NCBI GenBank assembly: GCA_001302245.1
Contig: LGYU01000008.1
Location: 277,682-341,681, forward strand
Origin: Chitinophagaceae bacterium PMP191F
Lineage (GTDB): Bacteria; Bacteroidota; Bacteroidia; Chitinophagales; Chitinophagaceae
DNA: 64,000 nucleotides
Direction: 5' to 3'
The position numbers and the translations under genes are program-made. This document shows positions 54,330 through 62,724 of this stretch, piece after piece; the stretch's first letter is position 1, and each line of letters opens with the position of its first letter. The notes beneath the pieces are model-generated. The model worked only from the letters and a program-made list of their open reading frames with translations. It was not told the origin of the DNA and did no database searches.

Positions 54330-55121
54330 TCAGCAGGGTAGGGAAAGTGTTACCGTGGTGCCTGTTCCAAGAGTACTGGAAATAGAAAAATCTGCGCCGG
54401 TTAACCGGGCCCTGTTTTGCATGTTGCGAAGGCCCAGTCCAAATTTAGTATTTTCGTTTGTATTTAACGGTGTCAGGTCGAAACCTTTTCCATTATCCGT
54501 AATAGTGATAAAGAGTAGCGTGGGGTCGTAATTGATATTTATTAAAATCTTTTCTGTTTCTGCGTGTTTGATAATATTATTTAACACTTCCTGTATGATC
54601 CTGAACAGGATCAATTCTTTACGTGCATCAAATTTGTGCGGCGTACCTGTAACCTCCAGGCATACCTGTATGGTGCCGGTTTTCTGCAACATATCCAATT
54701 CGTATTCAACAGATCGTAATAATCCCATTTCGGTTACATACCCTGTGTGCAGCATTTTGGAAAGGTCGCGCAGGTCTTGTATGGCTTTGCTGACGAGGCC
54801 ACGTGTATCATCGAGTTTGGTTTGCAGTTGTTCCGGCGACGCAGTGTACATAGTGCCCAGGTAAATTTTGGCAAGGCTCAGCACCTGCCCTATATTGTCG
54901 TGTACTTCCTGAGATACGTTTTGCAGTGTTTGTTCCTGTATTTCAAGCTGCGACTGTAGTAGCGTTTGGTGGAAACTGTTTTCGAGCGCCGTTTTTTCTT
55001 CAATATATTTTCTGTGACGCTTTTGATACAGCACCACAAATATTACAATGAAGGTAATAATGAGTTGTATAAAAAGGCAGATGGTGACTACCTGTACTAT
55101 GTCTTTTGATACTTCTTCCAT
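54330..55121 (-). CDS. Sensor histidine kinase (HisKA_3)
   Basis: A 263-residue kinase with one N-terminal membrane helix (about residues 10-32), a coiled-coil linker and the HisKA_3 motif Q-E-V-H-D-N-I-G-Q (His74). The ATPase region keeps the N-box (EVLNNIIKHAE), D-N-G-K-G-F-D and G-L-G-L-R-N-M. With no large periplasmic sensor domain, input probably comes from the membrane protein encoded upstream, whose last 25 bases it overlaps. It phosphorylates the response regulator at 53649. The ATG at 55121 is chosen because of this overlap pattern. Confidence 0.93.
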   Translation of the reverse strand: MEEVSKDIVQVVTICLFIQLIITFIVIFVVLYQKRHRKYIEEKTALENSFHQTLLQSQLEIQEQTLQNVSQEVHDNIGQVLSLAKIYLGTMYTASPEQLQTKLDDTRGLVSKAIQDLRDLSKMLHTGYVTEMGLLRSVEYELDMLQKTGTIQVCLEVTGTPHKFDARKELILFRIIQEVLNNIIKHAETEKILININYDPTLLFITITDNGKGFDLTPLNTNENTKFGLGLRNMQNRARLTGADFSISSTLGTGTTVTLSLPC

Positions 55122-55750
55122 GAAAACCCGATTGAAAAACAGATACACATCAATGCCAGAAAAATATTATGCATGCTCCATAGTACGGAGATCTTAGGCT
55201 TGTGCAAAAAGGATTTATACACCGAAAATATACCAAACGCTCCTGCATAGTATGCAAACAATCCTGTAATGAACCAGAATGATCTGCTGGAGGTTATTTT
55301 CTCTAGGGCAGGGTTCCGTAGTTTCAGGTAATAATAAAAAACTACCTGCGTGCAGATCATCAATGCAGTAAAGCTGTAACTACGGCTATTGAATTCTTCA
55401 GGACCTTCATCAACAAACAGAAAAAGTGTCGTGATTACTGCCATGATATCAATACCCAGTATAGTATTGAATACCGGTTTGCTGCAGGATGCGCGAAATT
55501 TAATGAGAAAATAAATGCTTACGAGGATCAGTGATGAGATGCAGTTGATCTTGTAAAAAACAAGATTGTTTACCTTTTGATAATGCAGGTATTTAGCCTG
55601 GTTGTTCAATACCAGTTGCAGCATGATGTACAATACAATAAAAATATGCTCCTTTAGCGGAAATTGTTTTCTGAAAACGGCAAAAAACAAGGCCACTAAA
55701 GGAGCCAGTACATCCAGTGAAGGCGCTATGTGATCAATGATTTTAAACAT
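55097..55750 (-). CDS. Polytopic membrane protein paired with kinase (copy 1)
   Basis: A 217-residue inner-membrane protein with about seven helices and little sequence outside them; I recognise no domain. It lies four bases after the gene at 55754 and overlaps the kinase at 54330 by 25 bases. The kinase has one helix only, so this protein is the likely sensor. Its structural twin with the same overlap is at 58740. Confidence 0.78.
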   Translation of the reverse strand: MFKIIDHIAPSLDVLAPLVALFFAVFRKQFPLKEHIFIVLYIMLQLVLNNQAKYLHYQKVNNLVFYKINCISSLILVSIYFLIKFRASCSKPVFNTILGIDIMAVITTLFLFVDEGPEEFNSRSYSFTALMICTQVVFYYYLKLRNPALEKITSSRSFWFITGLFAYYAGAFGIFSVYKSFLHKPKISVLWSMHNIFLALMCICFSIGFSWKKYQKT

Positions 55751-55753
55751 CTA

Positions 55754-56284
55754 TCAGCCAACTTTTCTCAAGCTGTCTTGTATTTCACCGGGTGGTATAA
55801 AGGAGGGGGCTTTTACTTCGGAACCAATTAAAACGCCCTGGTCGGTTACTGCTGAAAAATTCAGTGTTACTTCAAGACCATCATTGGTATTTTCTCCTCT
55901 CAACTCTGTGAGTAACTGCTTTCTGTCTTTCTTCAGCATTCCGTTGCGTTGTAAGATAGGCGTTAATTGTTTTTTAGGCAAGATAAATTTAGGCGTGTTG
56001 ACAAGCTGTGCATCCTTAACCAGATGCAAGCTGCCCAGTTCATCTGGTCCCGAATTGTGTTCTTCCAGGTTCCAACCGGGAGGTGTAGGGCAAGCCAGTG
56101 GTATTTCACGAATGTCCTGTAGTTGATTATTGTGAAATACCTGAGCGGCCAGATAGGTGTAACTATCGTCTTTTCCGGGCATCTGAAGATTGAACAGTGA
56201 AAAAACGATGTCACATTCAGCATGTGCTTTTTCCAGCAGCTGTTCCAGTTGTTGTTGATCAAAAGCAAATTGAATTGGCGCCAT
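55754..56284 (-). CDS. Cytosolic protein of unknown function at the head of the signalling operon
   Basis: A 176-residue soluble protein, mixed alpha/beta, with no signal peptide. It starts with a helix (FDQQQLEQLLEKAHAE) and has a segment rich in Pro/Gly (ACPTPPGWNLEEHNSGPDEL). I recognise no family. It is four bases from the membrane protein gene and divergent from the DyP peroxidase gene, which starts 280 bases away. Confidence 0.7.
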   Translation of the reverse strand: MAPIQFAFDQQQLEQLLEKAHAECDIVFSLFNLQMPGKDDSYTYLAAQVFHNNQLQDIREIPLACPTPPGWNLEEHNSGPDELGSLHLVKDAQLVNTPKFILPKKQLTPILQRNGMLKKDRKQLLTELRGENTNDGLEVTLNFSAVTDQGVLIGSEVKAPSFIPPGEIQDSLRKVG

Positions 56285-56564
56285 ACAGTAAAGTTTGTTT
56301 GTTAGAGAATTGTATTATCTGCATCAATATAGGCACGTGGTAAGCGGAATGTTGCCCCTGTTTTTACCCTGACGTTGGCCATTCATTAGATGTTGCTGAC
56401 AATAAACGTTTTATAACTATGCCCGAGAATAAATCCGGTTTATTGATGATGAAATAGGAGAGAAACACGGTATTACGGGTTGTGTTTACACCTGTTTAAA
56501 AGTGGTGTTGTTCATATTGTGGTTGTATACGTTGGTTTTAATCTTTGGTCAAAATTTGCTGTTT

Positions 56565-57968
56565 ATGAAACCGACTGCACTAACCGATGAGCAACTTATC
56601 CTGGAAGATCGCCTGTATATTGCCGGCGAGCCTGATACAGAAATGCTGAAAAACCTGCAGGCACATATTCTGAAGCATCATGGCCGTGATTATGCCTGGC
56701 ATATCTTTCTCCGGTTTGATCAGCGTACTGTTAATGATGCAAAGGAAGTGTTGAAAAATTATTGCAGTGGGCTTACATCTGCATTTCGTCAGCATGCTGA
56801 CGCGGCAAAGCATCGTCGCGATAAATCGTACGATGGAGGTATGATCAAATGCTTTTATTTATCAGCCAGTGGTTACGAAGCATTAGAGTACAATGGATTG
56901 TGGAACCCCGCTACGAGTGAAGCTTTTTGCGCAGGCATGCAGCAGCGGGGTACCATTTTGCACGACCCTGCATCTGATACCTGGCAGGAGCCATTTCAGC
57001 AACGGATAGATGCTATGTTGCTGATTGCAGATGATACGTTAAGAAATCTTTATGATGAGCTGGATCGTATTACTGCGTTGTTTGATGGCAAAATTTCTAT
57101 TGTACATATACAAAGGGGTGAAATATTGTGGGATGAAGATGAGAAGAAAGGTATTGAGCACTTCGGTTATGCAGATGGGGTTAGTCAGCCGGAGTTCCTG
57201 GCATCGTATGTGCCGGGCAAGGTTCACAGCGATGCAGCATCAAAAGATATCCTGCTGGTAAGTGATCCTGGTAAAGCGGATAACGCAGCCTGCCAGGGCA
57301 GCTTTATGGTATTCAGAAAACTGGAGCAGAATGTAAAGGATTTTAAAGAACATGAGGAAGCGTTGGGAGCGCTACTGTTCCCCATTTTGCCAAAGGAGCA
57401 GGAAGGCCGTGGTGAAGTAGCCGGTGCTTACGTGGTGGGTCGTTTTGAAAACGGAACACCGGTAGTAAAACATGAAACGGCGTTGGAAAAAAACAGTGAT
57501 CCCAATACCATGAATAATGACTTTGATTATTCACTGGATAGCGGCGGTAGCAAATGTCCCTATCATGCACATATACGCATGACGAACCACCGGTCAACGC
57601 CGCTGGCCAATATGCAAACCGTTAACCCCGCTTACCAGCCTGGCAACAGAATTACCCGCAGGGGTATTCCGTATGATGAGATCGGCCGTAATAATGACCT
57701 GACATGGGAACCTGAAAACAATGTTGGTTTGCTGTTCATGTGTTTTCAGAGCAGTATTGAAAATGGTTTTGAGAGAATGCAGTTGAATGTTAATACTGCG
57801 GATGGTATTATTGGCAATGCCATTGATGGAAGTTTTCAGCAATGGCCTGCACCCTGGGGAAACGATGATGTGAGGTTGTGCGGCTTTTCGTTTAACAAAT
57901 TTGTTACGCTGAAAGGTGGCGAATACTTTTTTGCTCCTTCCATTCCCTTTTTGCTAACCCTTCCATAA
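56565..57968 (+). CDS. DyP-type peroxidase
   Basis: A 467-residue heme peroxidase of the longer DyP class. The G-x-x-D-G motif F-G-Y-A-D-G-V-S-Q has catalytic Asp204; the proximal heme ligand is His336 in Y-H-A-H-I-R, and R-R-G-I-P-Y carries the distal arginine. DyPs oxidise dyes, phenols and perhaps porphyrins with peroxide. No twin-arginine or Sec signal is present, so it is cytosolic unless carried by a partner such as an encapsulin, and no encapsulin gene is near. The ATG at 56565 is preferred over an upstream frame start that adds a hydrophobic 21-residue extension. Confidence 0.92.
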   Translation: MKPTALTDEQLILEDRLYIAGEPDTEMLKNLQAHILKHHGRDYAWHIFLRFDQRTVNDAKEVLKNYCSGLTSAFRQHADAAKHRRDKSYDGGMIKCFYLSASGYEALEYNGLWNPATSEAFCAGMQQRGTILHDPASDTWQEPFQQRIDAMLLIADDTLRNLYDELDRITALFDGKISIVHIQRGEILWDEDEKKGIEHFGYADGVSQPEFLASYVPGKVHSDAASKDILLVSDPGKADNAACQGSFMVFRKLEQNVKDFKEHEEALGALLFPILPKEQEGRGEVAGAYVVGRFENGTPVVKHETALEKNSDPNTMNNDFDYSLDSGGSKCPYHAHIRMTNHRSTPLANMQTVNPAYQPGNRITRRGIPYDEIGRNNDLTWEPENNVGLLFMCFQSSIENGFERMQLNVNTADGIIGNAIDGSFQQWPAPWGNDDVRLCGFSFNKFVTLKGGEYFFAPSIPFLLTLP

Positions 57969-57972
57969 ATAG

Positions 57973-58764
57973 TTAGTAGGACAGAGAGATGGCAACAGTA
58001 GTGCCTGCACCGGGTGCACTGGTGATAGACACTGCCGCACCAATTAACCGGGATCGGTTGTGCATATTGCGTAATCCGAGACCGGTTTTTTTATTGTCTG
58101 TTGTGGCCGTTGCATTATCGAATCCTTTTCCGTTGTCAGCAATGCTGATATGAAAACCGGTGTTATTATAGCTTACGCTTATGGTCAATAATGTAGCTTC
58201 TGCGTGTTTCAGCATATTGTTGATGGCTTCCTGTACTATACGAAACAGGATCAGTTCCTTTTGCGTGTCTAATCGTACGGGTGTGCCTGTTACATCCAGT
58301 TGTGTTTGCAGCGTGCCTGTTTTAGCCACCAGTTCCAGCTCATACTCAATGGCACGCAACAGGCCCAGCTCTGTTACATAATCGCTGTTAAGGCTTTTAG
58401 AAAGATCGCGCAGGTCTTGTATGGCCTTACTGACCAGCTTACGGGAATCGTCCAGTTTCTGCTGTGCAGTAGTTGGTTGCCGGAGATCTATGGTATTCAG
58501 GTTCAGTTTGGTGAGACTAAGTACCTGGCCGATGTTGTCGTGTATTTCCTGCGAAATATTGTGCAGCGTTTGTTCCTGTATTTCGAGTTGGGTTTGGAGT
58601 AAGGTTTGCTGGAATTGGGATTGGAGTTGTTGGGTTTCTATCAGGTATTTATTTCGTCTGCGATAGTATGCAAAAAGCGCAAAAATCATAAATGCCCCAA
58701 TCGTAAGCAATGTGATGGTACCGGCAACGATTGCAATTATTATTTCCTGACGTTCTTTGTCCAT
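57973..58764 (-). CDS. Sensor histidine kinase (HisKA_3), without adjacent regulator
   Basis: A 263-residue kinase much like that at 54330: one membrane helix (about residues 9-33), coiled-coil linker, Q-E-I-H-D-N-I-G-Q (His75), N-box EAINNMLKHAE, D-N-G-K-G-F-D and G-L-G-L-R-N-M. All catalytic parts are intact. No response regulator follows; the next gene is the DyP peroxidase in opposite direction, only four bases away. It may use one of the regulators at 52081 or 53649. Its start overlaps the membrane protein gene upstream by 25 bases. Confidence 0.93.
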   Translation of the reverse strand: MDKERQEIIIAIVAGTITLLTIGAFMIFALFAYYRRRNKYLIETQQLQSQFQQTLLQTQLEIQEQTLHNISQEIHDNIGQVLSLTKLNLNTIDLRQPTTAQQKLDDSRKLVSKAIQDLRDLSKSLNSDYVTELGLLRAIEYELELVAKTGTLQTQLDVTGTPVRLDTQKELILFRIVQEAINNMLKHAEATLLTISVSYNNTGFHISIADNGKGFDNATATTDNKKTGLGLRNMHNRSRLIGAAVSITSAPGAGTTVAISLSY

Positions 58765-59363
58765 ATAAAAGCAATTATAAAACAGGAGTACCTGAAGATC
58801 ACAGCATTTTTTACTAATAACTTAAACAAATGGCCTTTGGTATCAATCTTTAATTCAAAGAAACTCCAGTAAAGAAGGGTTATCAGACAGGAAAATAACA
58901 GACCAGTACATATCCAGAACATTGGATCTTTTGCAATCGTAATGTATTGATTATTGTCAAAAAGTCTGTATAAATATAAGCAACTAAATGAGATCAATAA
59001 AAATGTGCCGACTATAATAGTATATGAATTGTACTTATTCACTCCTTGTATAAAGAACAGATTAAGACAAGTAAAACCTATGAAACCTGATTGGATGCCT
59101 TTTATGATTTTTCTATAATCAGGTAAATAGTGGTGAAACAGTATGGAATAGAATAATATACCAAGCGGTGAGGTTATGTTATAGATCTCATGATTTCCGG
59201 TGTGAAGGATCTGTGCACGATAAGCTCCCGATATTTCAACAATTACTATAAAAAAAAGGAAAGGGACAAAGAAACTGAGTAATGAGTTTCTTTGTCTGAT
59301 GTAACAGATAACGCTAAACAGTAAAGCTATTATCTCTACCCAGAGCGATAAGTCTATTTTCAA
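58740..59363 (-). CDS. Polytopic membrane protein paired with kinase (copy 2)
   Basis: A 207-residue inner-membrane protein with six or seven helices and a short basic end (IWTKNVRK). The layout matches the protein at 55097, although direct sequence similarity is low by eye. Its last 25 bases encode the first residues of the kinase in another frame. Probably the sensory partner of that kinase. Confidence 0.78.
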   Translation of the reverse strand: MKIDLSLWVEIIALLFSVICYIRQRNSLLSFFVPFLFFIVIVEISGAYRAQILHTGNHEIYNITSPLGILFYSILFHHYLPDYRKIIKGIQSGFIGFTCLNLFFIQGVNKYNSYTIIVGTFLLISFSCLYLYRLFDNNQYITIAKDPMFWICTGLLFSCLITLLYWSFFELKIDTKGHLFKLLVKNAVIFRYSCFIIAFIWTKNVRK

Positions 59364-59384
59364 TTTGTAATGTAGTTAAATCGG

Positions 59385-59408
59385 GACCGGCATTGCGAAA
59401 TGCCGGTC
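59385..59408 (-). terminator. Hairpin after the lipoprotein gene
   Basis: gaccggcatt (59385-59394) and aatgccggtc (59399-59408) are a perfect 10-bp inverted repeat with a four-base loop, between a lipoprotein stop and the membrane protein start. T-tract is poor, so it may be an attenuator rather than a full stop. Confidence 0.6.
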
Positions 59409-59433
59409 CTCTAATTATTGAGGAATTAAGATA

Positions 59434-60027
59434 TTATTTTTTCTGAAGTAAAGGGATAAGTTGTATTGTGTATTTTTTTGCGTCAGCAGGGCTCATCCTG
59501 TCTGCGGTATTCATTAAGATTGCACCACCATTAATACAGTTTGGATAGGGAGGCGGACAAAGTTGACCTTCGTCCAGTACCTGCATTAATATATTTTTTG
59601 CAGGGTCTATTATAATATCTTTTCCGTTCAAAGTAGGGATGAACATTACAGTTAGCGCATTTGGATATTTTACAGATGGTGTATCAGGATATGTACCCAG
59701 GTACACTCTTACCCCGTTTGCTTTTATAGAATCTTTTGCATAGATCAAGTAACGGGCTAGTTCTGCAATTGGAAAATCAATAAAACGTGTATCCTGATTA
59801 CGAGTAGGAGTAGTTGGTTGGTTAAGCCTGGTTGCCCGGTGATTGCGAATCAAGGTAGCTGCTGCTTCGAGTGGTATTTCTGCTGCAAACTTAGGTATCC
59901 CGGTTAAACTTTCTTTTTGAGGAATAGTATCCTTTTTGTTAGCACTTTCTGGGGATGTTTCGTGATCTGAGTTGTTGCAGGAGAAAAGTAATAGCATAGT
60001 GAACGCTGTTAGGAAAATGTACCTCAT
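59434..60027 (-). CDS. Lipoprotein of unknown function
   Basis: A 197-residue lipoprotein with lipobox L-L-F-S-C (Cys17) followed by Asn-Asn-Ser-Asp. The mature part has a disordered start (about residues 18-45) and an alpha/beta region with TRFIDFPIAELARYLIYAKD and VRVYLGTYPD, then two late cysteines (LCPPPYPNC). No family recognised. It lies upstream of the membrane-protein/kinase pair on the same strand, with a hairpin between. Confidence 0.78.
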   Translation of the reverse strand: MRYIFLTAFTMLLLFSCNNSDHETSPESANKKDTIPQKESLTGIPKFAAEIPLEAAATLIRNHRATRLNQPTTPTRNQDTRFIDFPIAELARYLIYAKDSIKANGVRVYLGTYPDTPSVKYPNALTVMFIPTLNGKDIIIDPAKNILMQVLDEGQLCPPPYPNCINGGAILMNTADRMSPADAKKYTIQLIPLLQKK

Positions 60028-60177
60028 AAAATTTGATTTTTTGTTTAGAAAAATCTAAGGTACATGTTGGAAAAACACGGAAAATGTTCTAATCCTCCTA
60101 TTCGCAGAGGCTTATAACTGATGAATGGCAGGTTTTTTTACGCTTGTATAATATCTAAATGAATATTAAATCCTTGC

Positions 60178-61062
60178 TTATCCCCCAATCCACCACTTTC
60201 TATACTCTTCTTTCCATTCGTGTTTCCAGCGGCGATGGCTCCATAGCCACATATCGGGATGCTGATGCAGGAATTTTTCCAGGAAGCGTACGTACATCCG
60301 GGTAAGCTCACCTTCCGGTAGCTCCGAAGCATTTTCCGTGGCAAGCTCTACATCGGCTTTGTAATAACCCCGGCGTACTTTATAGATCTGGCCAAATACT
60401 ACGGCCAGTTCACCTGCCCGTGCACCACGTTCAGGACCGCGTAAGAAATCGGTTGGTCGGCCCATAAAGTTCAACCAATAAGCATTGGACGGGCTGCCGG
60501 GTGCCTGGTCTGCTACCAGTGTCAGCAGGTATTGTTGATCGCGGAATGGCAGCATGGCATTTTTCATGTCTGTGGCCGGTAAAAGAATGGTACCGGTGCT
60601 GCGGCGCATTTTATAGAATATTTTGTCGAAAGCTTTGTTCTTGATAGGCATGTACACTACCAGGAATGGAAATTCAGTATACAGTGGTACGGCAAGATTT
60701 GCCATTTCCCAGTTGAAATTATGTCCCAGGTGTAATTGAGCACGTACGCCTTTACGGTACAAATGATCAAAAATAGCAGGATCTACTTCAAAGTGTTTTT
60801 TGATCCACGCCGGACTGGCAGAAAAAAGTTTGATGGCCTCGATGAAGTTGTCTACAAAGTTGCGGTAAAACCTGCGTGCAATGGCTTTCAGCTCCTGTTC
60901 GCTTTTTTGCGGAAATGCAATGCGCAGGTTGACCATTACCACCTTACGGCGATAACCAATAACATAGTACAACAAGGCTGCCAGGATATCGGACAGTATG
61001 TACAATACTCTTAATGGTAAAAGCGATATGAGGTAAAGCGGAATGTAAACGAGGTAATACAT
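60178..61062 (-). CDS. Lysophospholipid/lipid A acyltransferase family protein
   Basis: A 294-residue inner-membrane acyltransferase of the HtrB/LpxL family. An N-terminal membrane helix region (residues 1-35) is followed by the H-x4-E motif in LGHNFNWEMAN (catalytic His and Glu), and later D-Q-A-P-G-S and W-L-W-S-H-R-R-W-K. It transfers an acyl chain to a lipid A precursor or a related lipid, such as an aminolipid. ATG 61062 is likely; the frame can extend one TTG codon further. Confidence 0.87.
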   Translation of the reverse strand: MYYLVYIPLYLISLLPLRVLYILSDILAALLYYVIGYRRKVVMVNLRIAFPQKSEQELKAIARRFYRNFVDNFIEAIKLFSASPAWIKKHFEVDPAIFDHLYRKGVRAQLHLGHNFNWEMANLAVPLYTEFPFLVVYMPIKNKAFDKIFYKMRRSTGTILLPATDMKNAMLPFRDQQYLLTLVADQAPGSPSNAYWLNFMGRPTDFLRGPERGARAGELAVVFGQIYKVRRGYYKADVELATENASELPEGELTRMYVRFLEKFLHQHPDMWLWSHRRWKHEWKEEYRKWWIGG

Positions 61063-61149
61063 CAAATATATTTCTGGTTACAGGTTGCCTGTGGAAAAGT
61101 GATAATGGCCCATGCAATACAATTGTGATACTGCTTTTGTTGCCGGTCT

Positions 61150-62601
61150 TTATACGTTGATCCAGTTTTTGGCTTCCTGCTCAATATGATGCAGTTCAAT
61201 TTTTACCTTGAACTTGTTGCGCAGATGACGGGCCATAGCGTCAGCAGCATACACACTGCGGTGCTGGCCACCGGTACAGCCAAAGTTGATCATCAGGCTG
61301 GAGAAGCCACGACGGATATAATCTTCCACCGCGATGTCTACAATATCAAACACGCTGTTCAGAAATTCGGGCATACGCGTCTGCTGTTCCAGGAAGTCTT
61401 TCACTTCTTTATCACGTCCTGTTTGTGATTTATATTTTTCCTGTCTGCCGGGGTTCAGAATGCTTCTGCAATCAAAAACAAAACCGCCGCCATTTTCACT
61501 GGGGTCGGGTGGTATGGCTTTGCGGTAAGAGAAACTGTTGATGCGTACTACCAGCGGTGTATCTTCTGTTGCCACCAGGGGAGTAAAACGTTCTATGATT
61601 TCATCAGCCACACAGATATTGAGCACCTTTCTGAACTCTGGTACTGCAATGCCCATACTCTGGTCGTTGATAAACCATTTGAGGTTTTGCAATGCCTGCG
61701 GAATGCTGGTTAAGAACTGAGCTTTGCGTTCAAACAATCCCCTGAACCCATACGCACCCAATACCTGCAGTAAACGGATCAATACATAACCATTGTACTG
61801 GCTTTTGAAAATGGTGCGCTCTACCGGGTGCTCTGTTACACTTTCAAAAAAGTCAATGTAATCATCCAGCAGGTTGTTTTTCCATTCATCGGGCAGATTG
61901 GCGCGCGCCTGCCACAGCATACTGGCCACGTCATATTGCGGAGCGCCTTTCATGCCGCCCTGGTAATCTATAAAGTGAACCGTGTTGTCTTCCTTCAGCA
62001 GAATGTTCCGGCTCTGGAAATCGCGAAACATGAAGTATTTGTATTCGGTATGCGTAAGGTAATTGCTCAGTGCCTCAAAATCGTCAATCAGCTTTTGTTT
62101 GTCGTACGGCTTGCGTAAGGCATCCAGAAAATAATATTTGAAGTACAGCAGGTCGGCCATGATGGCCTGTTTGCCAAACTCTTTATTGGTCAGACAGCGG
62201 GAGTAATCAAGTTCTGCGTGTCCTTTTACCTGCAACATGGCCAGTTGGTGTAAGCTGGCTTTAAAAAGCGCGTACACCTCATCGGTAAAGCCATTTGCTT
62301 CCAGCCTGTTCAGCAACGATACGTCGCCAAAATCTTCCTGCAGGTAAATGGTCTTGTCTTCGCTCAATGCAAAGATCTCCGGAACCGGCAGTCCTTTCTG
62401 ACGAAAGTGTTCTGAAAAATACAGGAAGGTTTCATTTTCCGGAATGTTATTACCATGTGTGGCAATAATGCTGGCACCGCCGGTGTGAATACGGAAATAT
62501 CTTCTGTCGGAGCCTGATTGCGGCAGGATATCAACCGATAAAGGTTCTTTGCCACTCCAGGACGTATATAATTGCTGAATTGCTTCTATTACTGAAATCA
62601 T
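61150..62601 (-). CDS. Phosphotransferase-RapZ fusion protein
   Basis: A 483-residue cytosolic protein in two parts. Residues about 15-300 are an aminoglycoside-phosphotransferase/AmgK-like kinase: the catalytic loop is F-R-D-F-Q-S-R-N where the usual pattern is H-x-D-x4-N, followed by I-D-Y-Q-G. Residues about 345-483 match the C-terminal domain of RapZ (RINSFSYRKAIPPD, FDCRSILNPGR, INFGCTGGQHRSVYAA). That domain binds glucosamine-6-phosphate in E. coli. The RapZ N-terminal P-loop domain is absent. AmgK kinases phosphorylate amino sugars in wall recycling, so a link between amino-sugar sensing and phosphorylation is plausible, but inferred. Confidence 0.88.
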   Translation of the reverse strand: MISVIEAIQQLYTSWSGKEPLSVDILPQSGSDRRYFRIHTGGASIIATHGNNIPENETFLYFSEHFRQKGLPVPEIFALSEDKTIYLQEDFGDVSLLNRLEANGFTDEVYALFKASLHQLAMLQVKGHAELDYSRCLTNKEFGKQAIMADLLYFKYYFLDALRKPYDKQKLIDDFEALSNYLTHTEYKYFMFRDFQSRNILLKEDNTVHFIDYQGGMKGAPQYDVASMLWQARANLPDEWKNNLLDDYIDFFESVTEHPVERTIFKSQYNGYVLIRLLQVLGAYGFRGLFERKAQFLTSIPQALQNLKWFINDQSMGIAVPEFRKVLNICVADEIIERFTPLVATEDTPLVVRINSFSYRKAIPPDPSENGGGFVFDCRSILNPGRQEKYKSQTGRDKEVKDFLEQQTRMPEFLNSVFDIVDIAVEDYIRRGFSSLMINFGCTGGQHRSVYAADAMARHLRNKFKVKIELHHIEQEAKNWINV

Positions 62602-62724
62602 ATCTGGAAAAATCAAGGTAGAGCGGTAAAAATAGAACTTTTTTACTCAACGGGCCTGAAACCTGTACCCACTAAATGGTATTGAATACTATTTTACAAA
62701 GCTTTATATTTTCACCCAAAAACC

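Noticed and set aside
56502..56564. Hydrophobic 21-residue extension of the DyP peroxidase as a signal peptide
   Set aside because: It begins with few positive charges, lacks a cleavage site or twin arginine, and ATG 56565 gives the expected family start.
61063..61070. TATATTTG on the minus strand as promoter of the acyltransferase
   Set aside because: It touches the start codon with no spacing, so transcription would begin inside the gene; probably chance unless the true start is further in.
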